This document shows, piece after piece, positions 1 to 5,060 of a stretch of 6,631 nt of DNA. How positions within the stretch are numbered: the first letter of the stretch is position 1; the number at the start of each line of letters is the position of its first letter. The stretch spans positions 1 through 6,631 of the forward strand of contig NZ_CALHHT010000238.1 of assembly GCF_938031315.1 (NCBI RefSeq), in the 5' to 3' direction. The position numbers and the translations under genes were made by a program. The notes beneath the pieces were generated by a model. That model saw only the letters and a program-made list of their open reading frames with translations, was not told the DNA's origin and did not search any database. The DNA is from an uncultured Campylobacter sp. (GTDB taxonomy: Bacteria > Campylobacterota > Campylobacteria > Campylobacterales > Campylobacteraceae).

Positions 1-206
1 AATAGATCAGTTAAAAATAGTGGGTAAGGTTCAGTGCAAATTTAATATCAATATAAAAATATTTTAAAATATAAGAATAACCTTAATATGTGTCTTAATC
101 AAGAAGCGAATTCTTAAGTTTGACGGTCGTCTTTGTGTTGTTTTTTTTGTATGTGTCTTAATCGCAAAACCGAGAATAAGGTATTTTGATGATGATTAAG
201 ATACTT

Positions 207-294
207 TAGCTTTATTAAGACACATATTTTTGATTTTTATGTGTCTTAATCATATAAATTCTTGCTAAAACTCTACTATAAAACTAAACTTAAA
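207..294. repeat. Conserved junction module, copy 1 (second copy at 414-501)
   Basis: Positions 207-294 and 414-501 align without gaps over 88 bp. They differ only at the tag positions on both hairpin arms and at a few single bases (position 207/414, a G/A around 264/471 and a C/A around 273/480). The module runs from AGCTTT through the terminal hairpin and a 43-bp linker up to the first ATG of the next cassette. The bodies before it (101-206 and 308-413) are poorly conserved, so the junction is the constant part of the element. Confidence 0.85.
213..251. other. Terminal hairpin of cassette 1
   Basis: The inverted copy 214-225 and direct copy 239-250 are perfectly complementary. The stem extends by one pair (226 with 238) to 13 bp, around an 11-nt T-rich loop. 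It could form in single-stranded DNA, as a cruciform, or in RNA of either strand. A T-rich loop rather than a T-run after the stem argues against a plain intrinsic terminator on the plus strand. Confidence 0.85.
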
Positions 295-501
295 ATGTTC
301 CTTAATCAAAAAAACATTTTTTAAGATTAGGCTAAAAGGTTGGGGGTTATCTTTAATGTTCCTTTTTATAAAAATAGCATAAATGCGCTTTTGCGAAAGT
401 ATTAAGGAACATTAAGCTTTATTAAGGAACATATTTTTGATTTTTATGTTCCTTAATCATATAAATTCTTACTAAAACTATACTATAAAACTAAACTTAA
501 A
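295..501 (+). repeat. Cassette 2, tag TTCC
   Basis: Direct tagged 13-mers start at offsets 0, 61 (3' half degenerate, TTTTTA instead of TTAATC) and 151. Inverted copies start at offsets 106 and 126; the two are tandem duplicates 20 bp apart (401-412, 421-432). The interior (308-413) differs from that of cassette 1, while 414-501 is nearly the same as 207-294. TATAAA occurs at 484-489 in the terminal linker. Confidence 0.85.
420..458. other. Terminal hairpin of cassette 2
   Basis: Inverted copy 421-432 pairs perfectly with direct copy 446-457, extended to 13 bp by 433 with 445. The loop is identical to that of cassette 1. The tag differs from cassette 1 on both arms (TTCC opposite GGAA instead of TGTC opposite GACA), so pairing is kept although the sequence changed. 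Confidence 0.85.
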
Positions 502-642
502 ATGATGATTAATCGAGCGAGCGTTTTTAAGTTTAAAGTGGCTTAATCGCAAAATTTTATGATGATGATTAAAGAAAAGCACGGCAAATGCGATAAATCG
601 TAGTATTAATCATCATTTTCTTAAAAAATATGATGATTAATC
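502..642 (+). repeat. Cassette 3, tag ATGA, shortened terminal cassette
   Basis: Direct tagged 13-mers start at 502, 562 (ends TTAAAG) and 630; the inverted copy is at 605-616. The terminal hairpin starts at offset 103 rather than 126, so about 23 bp are missing relative to the others. A degenerate 13-mer at 536-548 (AAG-TGGC-TTAATC) is followed by the same GCAAAA that follows the 151-163 copy of cassette 1. The loop of its hairpin and the sequence after 642 do not match the conserved linker. The array therefore ends here with a degenerate last unit. Confidence 0.8.
605..641. other. Terminal hairpin of cassette 3
   Basis: Inverted copy 605-616 pairs with direct copy 630-641 in a 12-bp perfect stem. 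The 13-nt loop has the same length as the spacer in the other two cassettes but a different sequence. The tag ATGA opposite TCAT again keeps pairing. Confidence 0.8.
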
Positions 643-920
643 CATATTTTGCCATGCTCTCTGTGGCAAACCTTAGGCAATATTTAGCTCCGAAAAGAGG
701 AATTCGGGATAAGGCTTTAAAATGCATTTAAATATTCGTTAACTGGGCTTTAATTGCCTATAAAGGCGTTTAAAATTTCGCTTGTTTTGGGATGAAATTG
801 GCGTTTTGGGATCGTTGGGATTTTTGCCGCCGCAAAATTCTTGCATTACAACTGAGAGTGAAGCTTTTCAAATCGCCTATCTTAGGAACTTTCAAAAATA
901 AGCGCAAAAATTTCCCACTC
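643..920. other. Gene-less spacer between array and proC fragment
   Basis: I see no convincing gene here. A 33-codon reading frame starts at the ATG of the last 13-mer (630-731) but has no ribosome binding site. A longer plus-strand frame from 792 to 1100 has no recognisable motif and runs antisense across the proC fragment, so I treat it as chance. Base composition changes over this stretch from the A+T-rich array to the more G+C-rich chromosome. Confidence 0.5.
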
Positions 921-1085
921 TCATTTTCTATACCCCCTCACAAAATTCTGCCCGCCGTGCGCGGAATTTTCTTTATCCTCTGTAAAATTTTCTCCACCCG
1001 CCGCGCAATCTTGCCCGGCAGCTCTGCAAAGTGCGGCGATCATCGCCTCGCCCATATTTCCGCCGCCGATAAATCCCACTTTCAT
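921..1085 (-). pseudogene. proC: Truncated pyrroline-5-carboxylate reductase 5' fragment (proC remnant)
   Basis: Reading down the minus strand from ATG 1085-1083, the product begins MKVGFIGGGNMGEAMIAAL. This is the N-terminal NAD(P)-binding beta-alpha motif (GxGxxG) of ProC, which reduces pyrroline-5-carboxylate to proline. AAGGAG (1096-1091) lies 5 nt upstream, so the start looks genuine. After about 22 residues the similarity stops. The remaining residues are hydrophilic (repeated E/Q-N-F and E-N-S) and end at a stop, giving 54 residues against about 260-280 in ProC. I found no continuation in the other minus-strand frames down to about 780. It is most likely a decayed or recombination-derived fragment, with the working proC elsewhere. 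It is divergent to ilvC. The alternative is an unrelated short Rossmann-like peptide. Confidence 0.6.
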
Positions 1086-1186
1086 TTTCGCTCCTTTTAA
1101 AGCTAAATTATGCCTCAATGATAGCTCAAAATTTCTTTATCCGCCCTTGCGGCGCGCGGTTTATCTACGTAAAAGCAAATTTTAGC

Positions 1187-1192
1187 TACAAT
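1187..1192 (+). promoter_or_regulatory. Candidate -10 box for ilvC
   Basis: TACAAT lies 30 bp before the ilvC start, preceded by an A/T-rich stretch, and is the best -10 match in the 137 bp between the divergent proC start and ilvC. No good -35 is visible, which is common for Campylobacter sigma-70 promoters. The ilvC Shine-Dalgarno AAAGGA is at 1211-1216. Confidence 0.4.
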
Positions 1193-1222
1193 CTCGCCTA
1201 AATTTTTAAAAAAGGATGCGTT

Positions 1223-2245
1223 ATGGCAATAAACGTTTTTTACGACAAAGATTGCGATTTGGGTTTGATTAAGGCTAAAAAGGTCGCTATGATCGGCTTT
1301 GGCTCGCAAGGGCACGCTCACGCCGAAAATTTGCGCGATAGCGGCGTAGAGGTCATTGTGGGCCTGAAAAAAGGCGGCGCGAGCTGGAGTAAGGCCGAAG
1401 CAAAGGGCTTTAAAGTAATGAGCGTCGGCGAGGCTACGAAGGCTGCGGATCTTGTGATGATCCTAACGCCTGATGAGTTTCAAAGCGACATTTTCAAAGC
1501 GGAGATCGAGCCGAATTTAAGCGAGGGCAACGCGATCGCGTTCGCGCACGGCTTTAATATCCACTTCGGACAGATCGTCCCTCCAAAGGGCATCGATTGC
1601 ATTATGATCGCTCCGAAAGCCCCGGGCCACACCGTTCGCAACGAGTTTGTAAGCGGCGGCGGCGTACCGATGCTGATCGCCGTTTCGCAAAACGAAAGCG
1701 GCAGAGCCAAAGAGCTCGCTCTAAGCTACGCAAGCGCGATCGGCGGCGGCCGCACCGGCATCATCGAAACGACTTTTAAAGCAGAGACCGAGACCGATCT
1801 TTTCGGCGAGCAGGCTGTGCTTTGCGGCGGACTTTGCGCGCTCATTAATGCGGGCTTTGAAACTCTCGTCGAGGCGGGATATGAGCCCGAGATGGCATAT
1901 TTTGAGTGCCAGCACGAGATGAAGCTGATCGTGGATCTCATCTATCAAGGCGGCATGGCCGATATGCGCTACTCGATCTCAAACACCGCAGAATACGGCG
2001 ATTACGTAAGCGGAAACCGCGTCGTAAATGAAAGCAGCAAAGCGGCGATGAAAGAGGTGCTAAAGGAGATCCAAAATGGCAAATTTGCAAAAGACTTCAT
2101 CCTCGAGCGCAAGGCAGGCTACGTGCGAATGAACGCCGAGCGCAATATCACGGCAAATAGCTTGCTTAGTAAAACCGGCGAGAAGCTTCGCGCGATGATG
2201 CCGTGGATCGCCAAGGGTAAGCTCATAAACAAAGATAAAAACTGA
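1223..2245 (+). CDS. ilvC: Ketol-acid reductoisomerase, class I
   Basis: This enzyme converts 2-acetolactate or 2-aceto-2-hydroxybutyrate to the dihydroxy acid in isoleucine/valine synthesis, using NADPH and Mg2+ in the cytoplasm. At 340 residues it has the normal class I length. The N-terminal Rossmann domain has GFGSQG at residues 25-30, with the cofactor loop near 47-55 (GLKKGGASW). Catalytic His109 sits in AHGFNIH and Lys132 in APKAPGHTVR. The knotted C-terminal domain has metal ligands Asp192 and Glu196 (DLFGEQ), Glu228 and Glu232 (FECQHE), and Ser253. The start is supported by AAAGGA at 1211-1216, 6 nt upstream. It is the first gene of a same-strand cluster; the next start follows 13 bp after its stop. 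The protein looks intact. Confidence 0.97.
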   Translation: MAINVFYDKDCDLGLIKAKKVAMIGFGSQGHAHAENLRDSGVEVIVGLKKGGASWSKAEAKGFKVMSVGEATKAADLVMILTPDEFQSDIFKAEIEPNLSEGNAIAFAHGFNIHFGQIVPPKGIDCIMIAPKAPGHTVRNEFVSGGGVPMLIAVSQNESGRAKELALSYASAIGGGRTGIIETTFKAETETDLFGEQAVLCGGLCALINAGFETLVEAGYEPEMAYFECQHEMKLIVDLIYQGGMADMRYSISNTAEYGDYVSGNRVVNESSKAAMKEVLKEIQNGKFAKDFILERKAGYVRMNAERNITANSLLSKTGEKLRAMMPWIAKGKLINKDKN

Positions 2246-2258
2246 TTTCGGCTGAGCT

Positions 2259-3449
2259 TTGGCTAATACAAATCCACGCGGGCGCCGCAAAAAGCGCCCG
2301 ATCAATTATATAGCGATCGCCTTTGTCGTAATCTTATGCTTTTTAAGCGGTGCGGTTACCTACGCGGTTTTGGATCTCGTATTTTCTGGCAATAAGGCTG
2401 CGTTGCAGCAAAGCTCGCGCAAGCAAGCCCCAGATAGCACTTCCGATTCTCGCGGTAAAAAGCCGCGTTTAAGCGCTGCGGAAAAGGAAGCTTTGATTCA
2501 AAAGGAGCTTGATAAGATCGCTGAGCAAAACGTAACCGCGCCGAAGCTTCCCGTAGAGCCTGCCTCGCAAAATTCCGCAAGACAAAATTTAACGAGGCAA
2601 AATTCCGCAAACGGCGATTCGCAAAATTCCGTAAATTCTATGGCTTCCGTAAATTCGGCGAGTGACGGACCTGACGTAAATTTTACGGCAGTAAATTCCG
2701 CATCCGAAAATTCCATAAATTCTATCGCGCAAAGCCACGTTTCTAGCGGCACGGACGATCTTTCTAAATCGCCGCGCAAGGCCCTGCCTGCAGGCTCTCG
2801 CGCAAAGCTAGCGATCATCATCGACGACGTAGGCACCGACGAGCAGGCGCAAAAGATCGCTGCGCTGCCCGTGCGCGTGACGCCGTCCATCTTCCCGCCC
2901 GAGTATCAGCGCAAGGACACGCGCTCGCTCGCTCGCGGCTTTGAGCATTACGCGATCCACCTGCCGATGGAGGCGAGCTCTGCTAAAAATAACTCCGCGA
3001 CGCTGCGAGCCTCGGATAATTACGAGAAGCTGCGCGGCGTCATAGCCAAGCTGCGCGCGGACTTCCCGAACGCTAAATTTATAAACAACCACACCGGTTC
3101 TAAATTTACCGCCGACGAGCGCGCGATGCAAAACCTGCTGCGCGCGATGAACGAGCATGGATTTTTATTTATCGACTCGCGCACGAGCCCCGCTACGAAG
3201 GCTAAGGCGGCGATGAATGGGCTCGGTATGCGATACGTGCATCGCGACGTGTTTTTAGATAATCAAAATAGCGTCGCCGCGGTGCGTAAAAAGCTGCGCG
3301 AAGCCGTGACGCTTGCTAAAAAACAGGGTTACGCCATCGCCATCGGCCATCCCAAAAGCTCCACTTTGCGCGCGCTTGCAAACAGCGCCGACATCCTAGG
3401 CGAGGTCGATTTGGTCTATTTGGACGAAATTTATGAGTACTACGAGTGA
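2259..3449 (+). CDS. Membrane-anchored divergent polysaccharide deacetylase family protein
   Basis: The product has 396 residues: a basic N terminus (RGRRKKR, about 7-13), one hydrophobic segment (about 17-40) that should anchor it in the inner membrane with the rest periplasmic, a long low-complexity linker (about 45-178), and a C-terminal domain of the divergent polysaccharide deacetylase type (Polysacc_deac_2, YibQ-like). Domain marks are IIIDDVG with Asp189-Asp190, HLPME at 234-238, NNHTGS at 276-281, DSRTS at 306-310 and GHP at 363-365. It probably acts on envelope glycans; the substrate is unknown. The start is TTG at 2259: an in-frame stop lies at 2253 and no ATG precedes the membrane segment, so this is the only start that keeps it. 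The Shine-Dalgarno is poor, which suggests translational coupling to ilvC. It overlaps dprA by 17 bp. It corresponds to the gene between ilvC and dprA in C. jejuni (Cj0633, from memory). Confidence 0.88.
   Translation: MANTNPRGRRKKRPINYIAIAFVVILCFLSGAVTYAVLDLVFSGNKAALQQSSRKQAPDSTSDSRGKKPRLSAAEKEALIQKELDKIAEQNVTAPKLPVEPASQNSARQNLTRQNSANGDSQNSVNSMASVNSASDGPDVNFTAVNSASENSINSIAQSHVSSGTDDLSKSPRKALPAGSRAKLAIIIDDVGTDEQAQKIAALPVRVTPSIFPPEYQRKDTRSLARGFEHYAIHLPMEASSAKNNSATLRASDNYEKLRGVIAKLRADFPNAKFINNHTGSKFTADERAMQNLLRAMNEHGFLFIDSRTSPATKAKAAMNGLGMRYVHRDVFLDNQNSVAAVRKKLREAVTLAKKQGYAIAIGHPKSSTLRALANSADILGEVDLVYLDEIYEYYE
2568..2735 (+). repeat. Degenerate AAATTCC repeats encoding QNS/VNS/ENS linker
   Basis: Within the deacetylase gene, roughly ten imperfect copies of AAATTCC or AAATTC/T recur at irregular spacing. 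They encode repeated Gln/Val/Glu/Ile-Asn-Ser triplets at about residues 104-158 (such as QNSARQN, RQNSAN, SVNSMASVNSAS). The stretch lies between the membrane segment and the catalytic domain, so it is a flexible periplasmic spacer. Its repetitive nature suggests growth by slippage or by spread of the A/T-rich motif that also fills the intergenic regions. Confidence 0.75.
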
Positions 3450-4221
3450 GCTCGGTTTTAAAATTCCAAGCCTAGCAAGGCTCGGTGCGAGCGAGCCCGC
3501 GCAGCTGTATTTTAGGGGCGAGCCGGCGATGTTACAAAAGCGCCGCATCTCGATCGTAGGCTCGCGTAAGATGAGCGTTTATAGCAAAAATTTGATCCTG
3601 CGGCTTGCGCGCGCTTTGAGCGATGCGGACTTTTGCGTCGTAAGCGGCGCGGCGATCGGCTGCGACATAGCCGCGCACGAAGGGGCGTTTCCAAACACGA
3701 TCGCGGTTTTTGGAAACGGCCTTGATCAAATTTATCCCGCGCAAAACGCCGCCATGATCGGCAAAATTTACGAACGCAGTCTCGCGCTTAGCGAGTATGA
3801 GGACGGCGTGAGCGCGCGCGGATTTCAGTTTTTGCAGCGCAACCGCATCGTCGTGGCGCTGTCCGAGGCACTGATCGTCGCTCAAGCCGAGCCCCGCAGC
3901 GGCTCGCTGCAAAGCGCGCGCCTGGCCCGCGAAATGGGCATACCCGTCTACGTGCTGCCGCACCGCATGGACGAGAGCGCGGGCACGAACGATCTGCTCG
4001 CAAAATCTCAGGCACGGCTGATCGCGGATTTTGGCGAGTTCGTAGCTTCTTTAGCTCCACAGACGCCGCAAAGCACCGAGCGCGCGCAGGATGAAGTGAT
4101 GGAATTTTTAGCGCTAAATTCCGATCTGCAAGCGGCGATCGAGCGCTTCGGCGATAAAATTTACGAATACGAGCTTGAAGGCAGGATCGAAATTTTAGGC
4201 GCAAAGGTCGTGGCAAAGTAG
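3433..4221 (+). CDS. dprA: DNA-processing protein DprA
   Basis: DprA (Smf) protects incoming single-stranded DNA during natural transformation and loads RecA onto it; it is cytoplasmic. The 262-residue protein is a short form built on the DprA Rossmann-like fold: IVGSRK at 41-46, SGAAIGCDIAAH at 71-82, the phosphate-loop-like FGNGLDQIYP at 93-102, RNRIVVALSEALIVAQAE at 136-153 and EPRSGS at 153-158. A C-terminal segment (about 215-262) resembles the DprA winged helix. The N-terminal SAM-like domain of longer DprA proteins is absent or very short, as expected in Campylobacter. The ATG lies inside the upstream gene (17-bp overlap) with a weak ribosome site, so translation is probably coupled. 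It looks complete. Confidence 0.93.
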   Translation: MSTTSELGFKIPSLARLGASEPAQLYFRGEPAMLQKRRISIVGSRKMSVYSKNLILRLARALSDADFCVVSGAAIGCDIAAHEGAFPNTIAVFGNGLDQIYPAQNAAMIGKIYERSLALSEYEDGVSARGFQFLQRNRIVVALSEALIVAQAEPRSGSLQSARLAREMGIPVYVLPHRMDESAGTNDLLAKSQARLIADFGEFVASLAPQTPQSTERAQDEVMEFLALNSDLQAAIERFGDKIYEYELEGRIEILGAKVVAK

Positions 4222-4349
4222 TTGGCGGCTGGCGCTTGCTCGCTATATTTGTGCGTCGCTATTGCTTACACGGCTTGTTTGCACGGCGCGTAGTCTGCGC
4301 GGTTGGTGTTTAAATTTATAAAAAAAGCGGCTCGGTAAAATTTTACTTT

Positions 4350-4421
4350 CCGCAAGTTGCGCTTGAGCTTAAAACAAATCAGCGTGGTTTGTTTGTGCAG
4401 TTCCGCTTGCCCCACTTGCGG
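4350..4421. other. Nested-stem structure downstream of dprA
   Basis: An outer 8-bp stem pairs CCGCAAGT (4350-4357) with ACTTGCGG (4414-4421). Inside it AAACAAA (4372-4378) pairs with TTTGTTT (4388-4394) around a 9-nt loop. This could be a structured RNA segment or part of the 3' end of the dprA transcript. There is no T-run, so it does not fit a simple terminator. Confidence 0.35.
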
Positions 4422-4652
4422 TAATGATCGGTTTGTGAATGCTTCTCGCGATCTATAAATACTTTGCGGTGCGGAATTTAAGCGTTAAAATGCATGAAAT
4501 TTTCTTAAATAGCGTTTAAATGTTTGCTTGCCTATCGTGCTAAATTTTTGCGGGTAAATTTGGCTGCGGATTTCAGCGCGAGTGTAGTAGGCTAAATTTG
4601 CCGCAAGGGAAAATTTTGATCGTAGCAGTAAAATTTACGAGCTATAAAGCGT

Positions 4653-4661
4653 GGGGGGGGG
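4653..4661. repeat. G9 homopolymer tract
   Basis: Nine consecutive G. In Campylobacter, G tracts of about this length often vary by slippage and switch genes on and off. Here the three plus-strand frames through the tract are all closed nearby (stops at 4629, 4645 and 4541 upstream; at 4707, about 4699 and about 4682 downstream). It therefore does not switch an evident gene. Confidence 0.9.
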
Positions 4662-4928
4662 CTTGTATCTGCTCCGTCGCGTGAATGCGAACCCGCTTTA
4701 AAATTTTGATTTTGCGTGGGGTGGGTTGGTTGCACGTCCGGCACCTGCACGGCAGGATTTATGCCCGCCGTGAGTTTGGGTGTCGCTTACGTGCAGCTCG
4801 CGTGGACTCAGTGCGGATGTACTGAGCCGGGCGCGGCGATCGAAATTTTGGAATTTGAAGCTCGTGGCACGCTAAATTTAATAGCTCGCAAGCGGCGCGA
4901 GCGAGTGAAATTTATTATGCCTATTTTG

Positions 4929-4960
4929 TATGAAATTTCATAAAATTCCACGGTGGAATT
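4929..4960. repeat. Two adjacent perfect palindromes upstream of ruvX
   Basis: TATGAAATTTCATA (4929-4942) is a perfect 14-bp palindrome. It is followed directly by AATTCCAC-G-GTGGAATT (4944-4960), an interrupted palindrome with 8-bp arms. They lie about 100 bp before the ruvX start and could be operator-like sites, a terminator-like structure, or part of the local AAATTT-rich repetitive sequence. Confidence 0.6.
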
Positions 4961-5060
4961 CTGCGATAAAATTTAGCTATGAAATTCCGATCGCGAAATT
5001 TCCGCGATAGAATTTTAATGGCGTAATTCTGCGAAATTTGATATTAGTAAAGGATGAAAT

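Larger units (their letters stand above)
88..294 (+). repeat. Cassette 1, tag TGTC
   Basis: Direct tagged 13-mers start at offsets 0, 63 and 151, and an inverted copy starts at offset 126. The two 50-bp spacers 101-150 and 164-213 separate three evenly spaced copies. The second spacer contains ATGATGATTAAG at 189-200, which carries the tag of cassette 3. The cassette ends with a linker (252-294) containing TATAAA at 277-282, just before the first 13-mer of cassette 2. The strand is assigned from the orientation of most 13-mers and is a convention only. Confidence 0.85.
88..642. repeat. Tandem array of three tagged cassettes, period 207 bp
   Basis: Three successive cassettes begin at 88, 295 and 502, both steps being 207 bp. 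Each is built on a 13-mer ATG-N4-TTAATC whose four variable bases are constant within a cassette and differ between cassettes (TGTC, TTCC, ATGA). Direct copies lie at 88-100, 151-163, 239-251 (tag TGTC); 295-307, 356-368 (degenerate 3' end), 446-458 (TTCC); 502-514, 562-574 (degenerate 3' end), 630-642 (ATGA). Inverted copies lie at 214-225; 401-412 and 421-432; 605-616. In all three cassettes the last inverted copy and the last direct copy start 25 bp apart. The block is very A+T-rich and nearly lacks the AAATTT motif common elsewhere, which suggests a different origin or constraint. There is no long ORF. I do not recognise the family. Candidates include an array of small RNAs, a recombination or cassette array, and an array of protein-binding sites. 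Confidence 0.9.
4222..5060. other. Gene-less spacer rich in AAATTT and palindromes
   Basis: This stretch separates dprA from ruvX, genes that are adjacent in C. jejuni as I recall. No frame here has recognisable motifs. A 75-codon frame from GTG 4716 to 4943 has no good Shine-Dalgarno and a composition (many Cys, Gly, Thr) unlike its neighbours. I count 17 AAATTT hexamers. Short inverted repeats include GTAAAATTTTAC (4335-4346), CTCAGT/ACTGAG (4807-4812, 4821-4826), GCTCGC/GCGAGC (4884-4889, 4897-4902) and ATCGCG/CGCGAT (4990-4995, 5003-5008). It may be a decayed gene or a region built up from small repeats. Confidence 0.6.

Noticed and set aside
88..642. CRISPR array
   Set aside because: The repeated part is a 13-mer in both orientations with a cassette-specific core and a 207-bp higher-order period. 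There are no uniform 25-40-bp repeats with unique spacers, and no cas gene is in the window.
88..642. Retron or reverse-transcriptase-linked non-coding RNA array
   Set aside because: Paired inverted ends within each cassette fit loosely, but no reverse transcriptase lies in the window and no known retron RNA features are recognisable. Kept only as a possibility to test using the DNA beyond the left edge.
88..642. Array of intrinsic terminators
   Set aside because: The stems are A+T-rich with the T-run in the loop, not after the stem.
792..1100. 102-codon plus-strand reading frame
   Set aside because: No ribosome site, no known motif, and it runs antisense across the proC fragment, which has a good start and recognisable sequence.
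4544..4682. Phase-variable gene crossing the G9 tract
   Set aside because: The frames through the tract are all short and closed by stops on both sides, with no recognisable protein in any.
4716..4943. 75-codon reading frame after the G9 tract
   Set aside because: GTG start without Shine-Dalgarno, odd Cys/Gly/Thr-rich composition, no motif, and its downstream half is AAATTT-rich spacer sequence.
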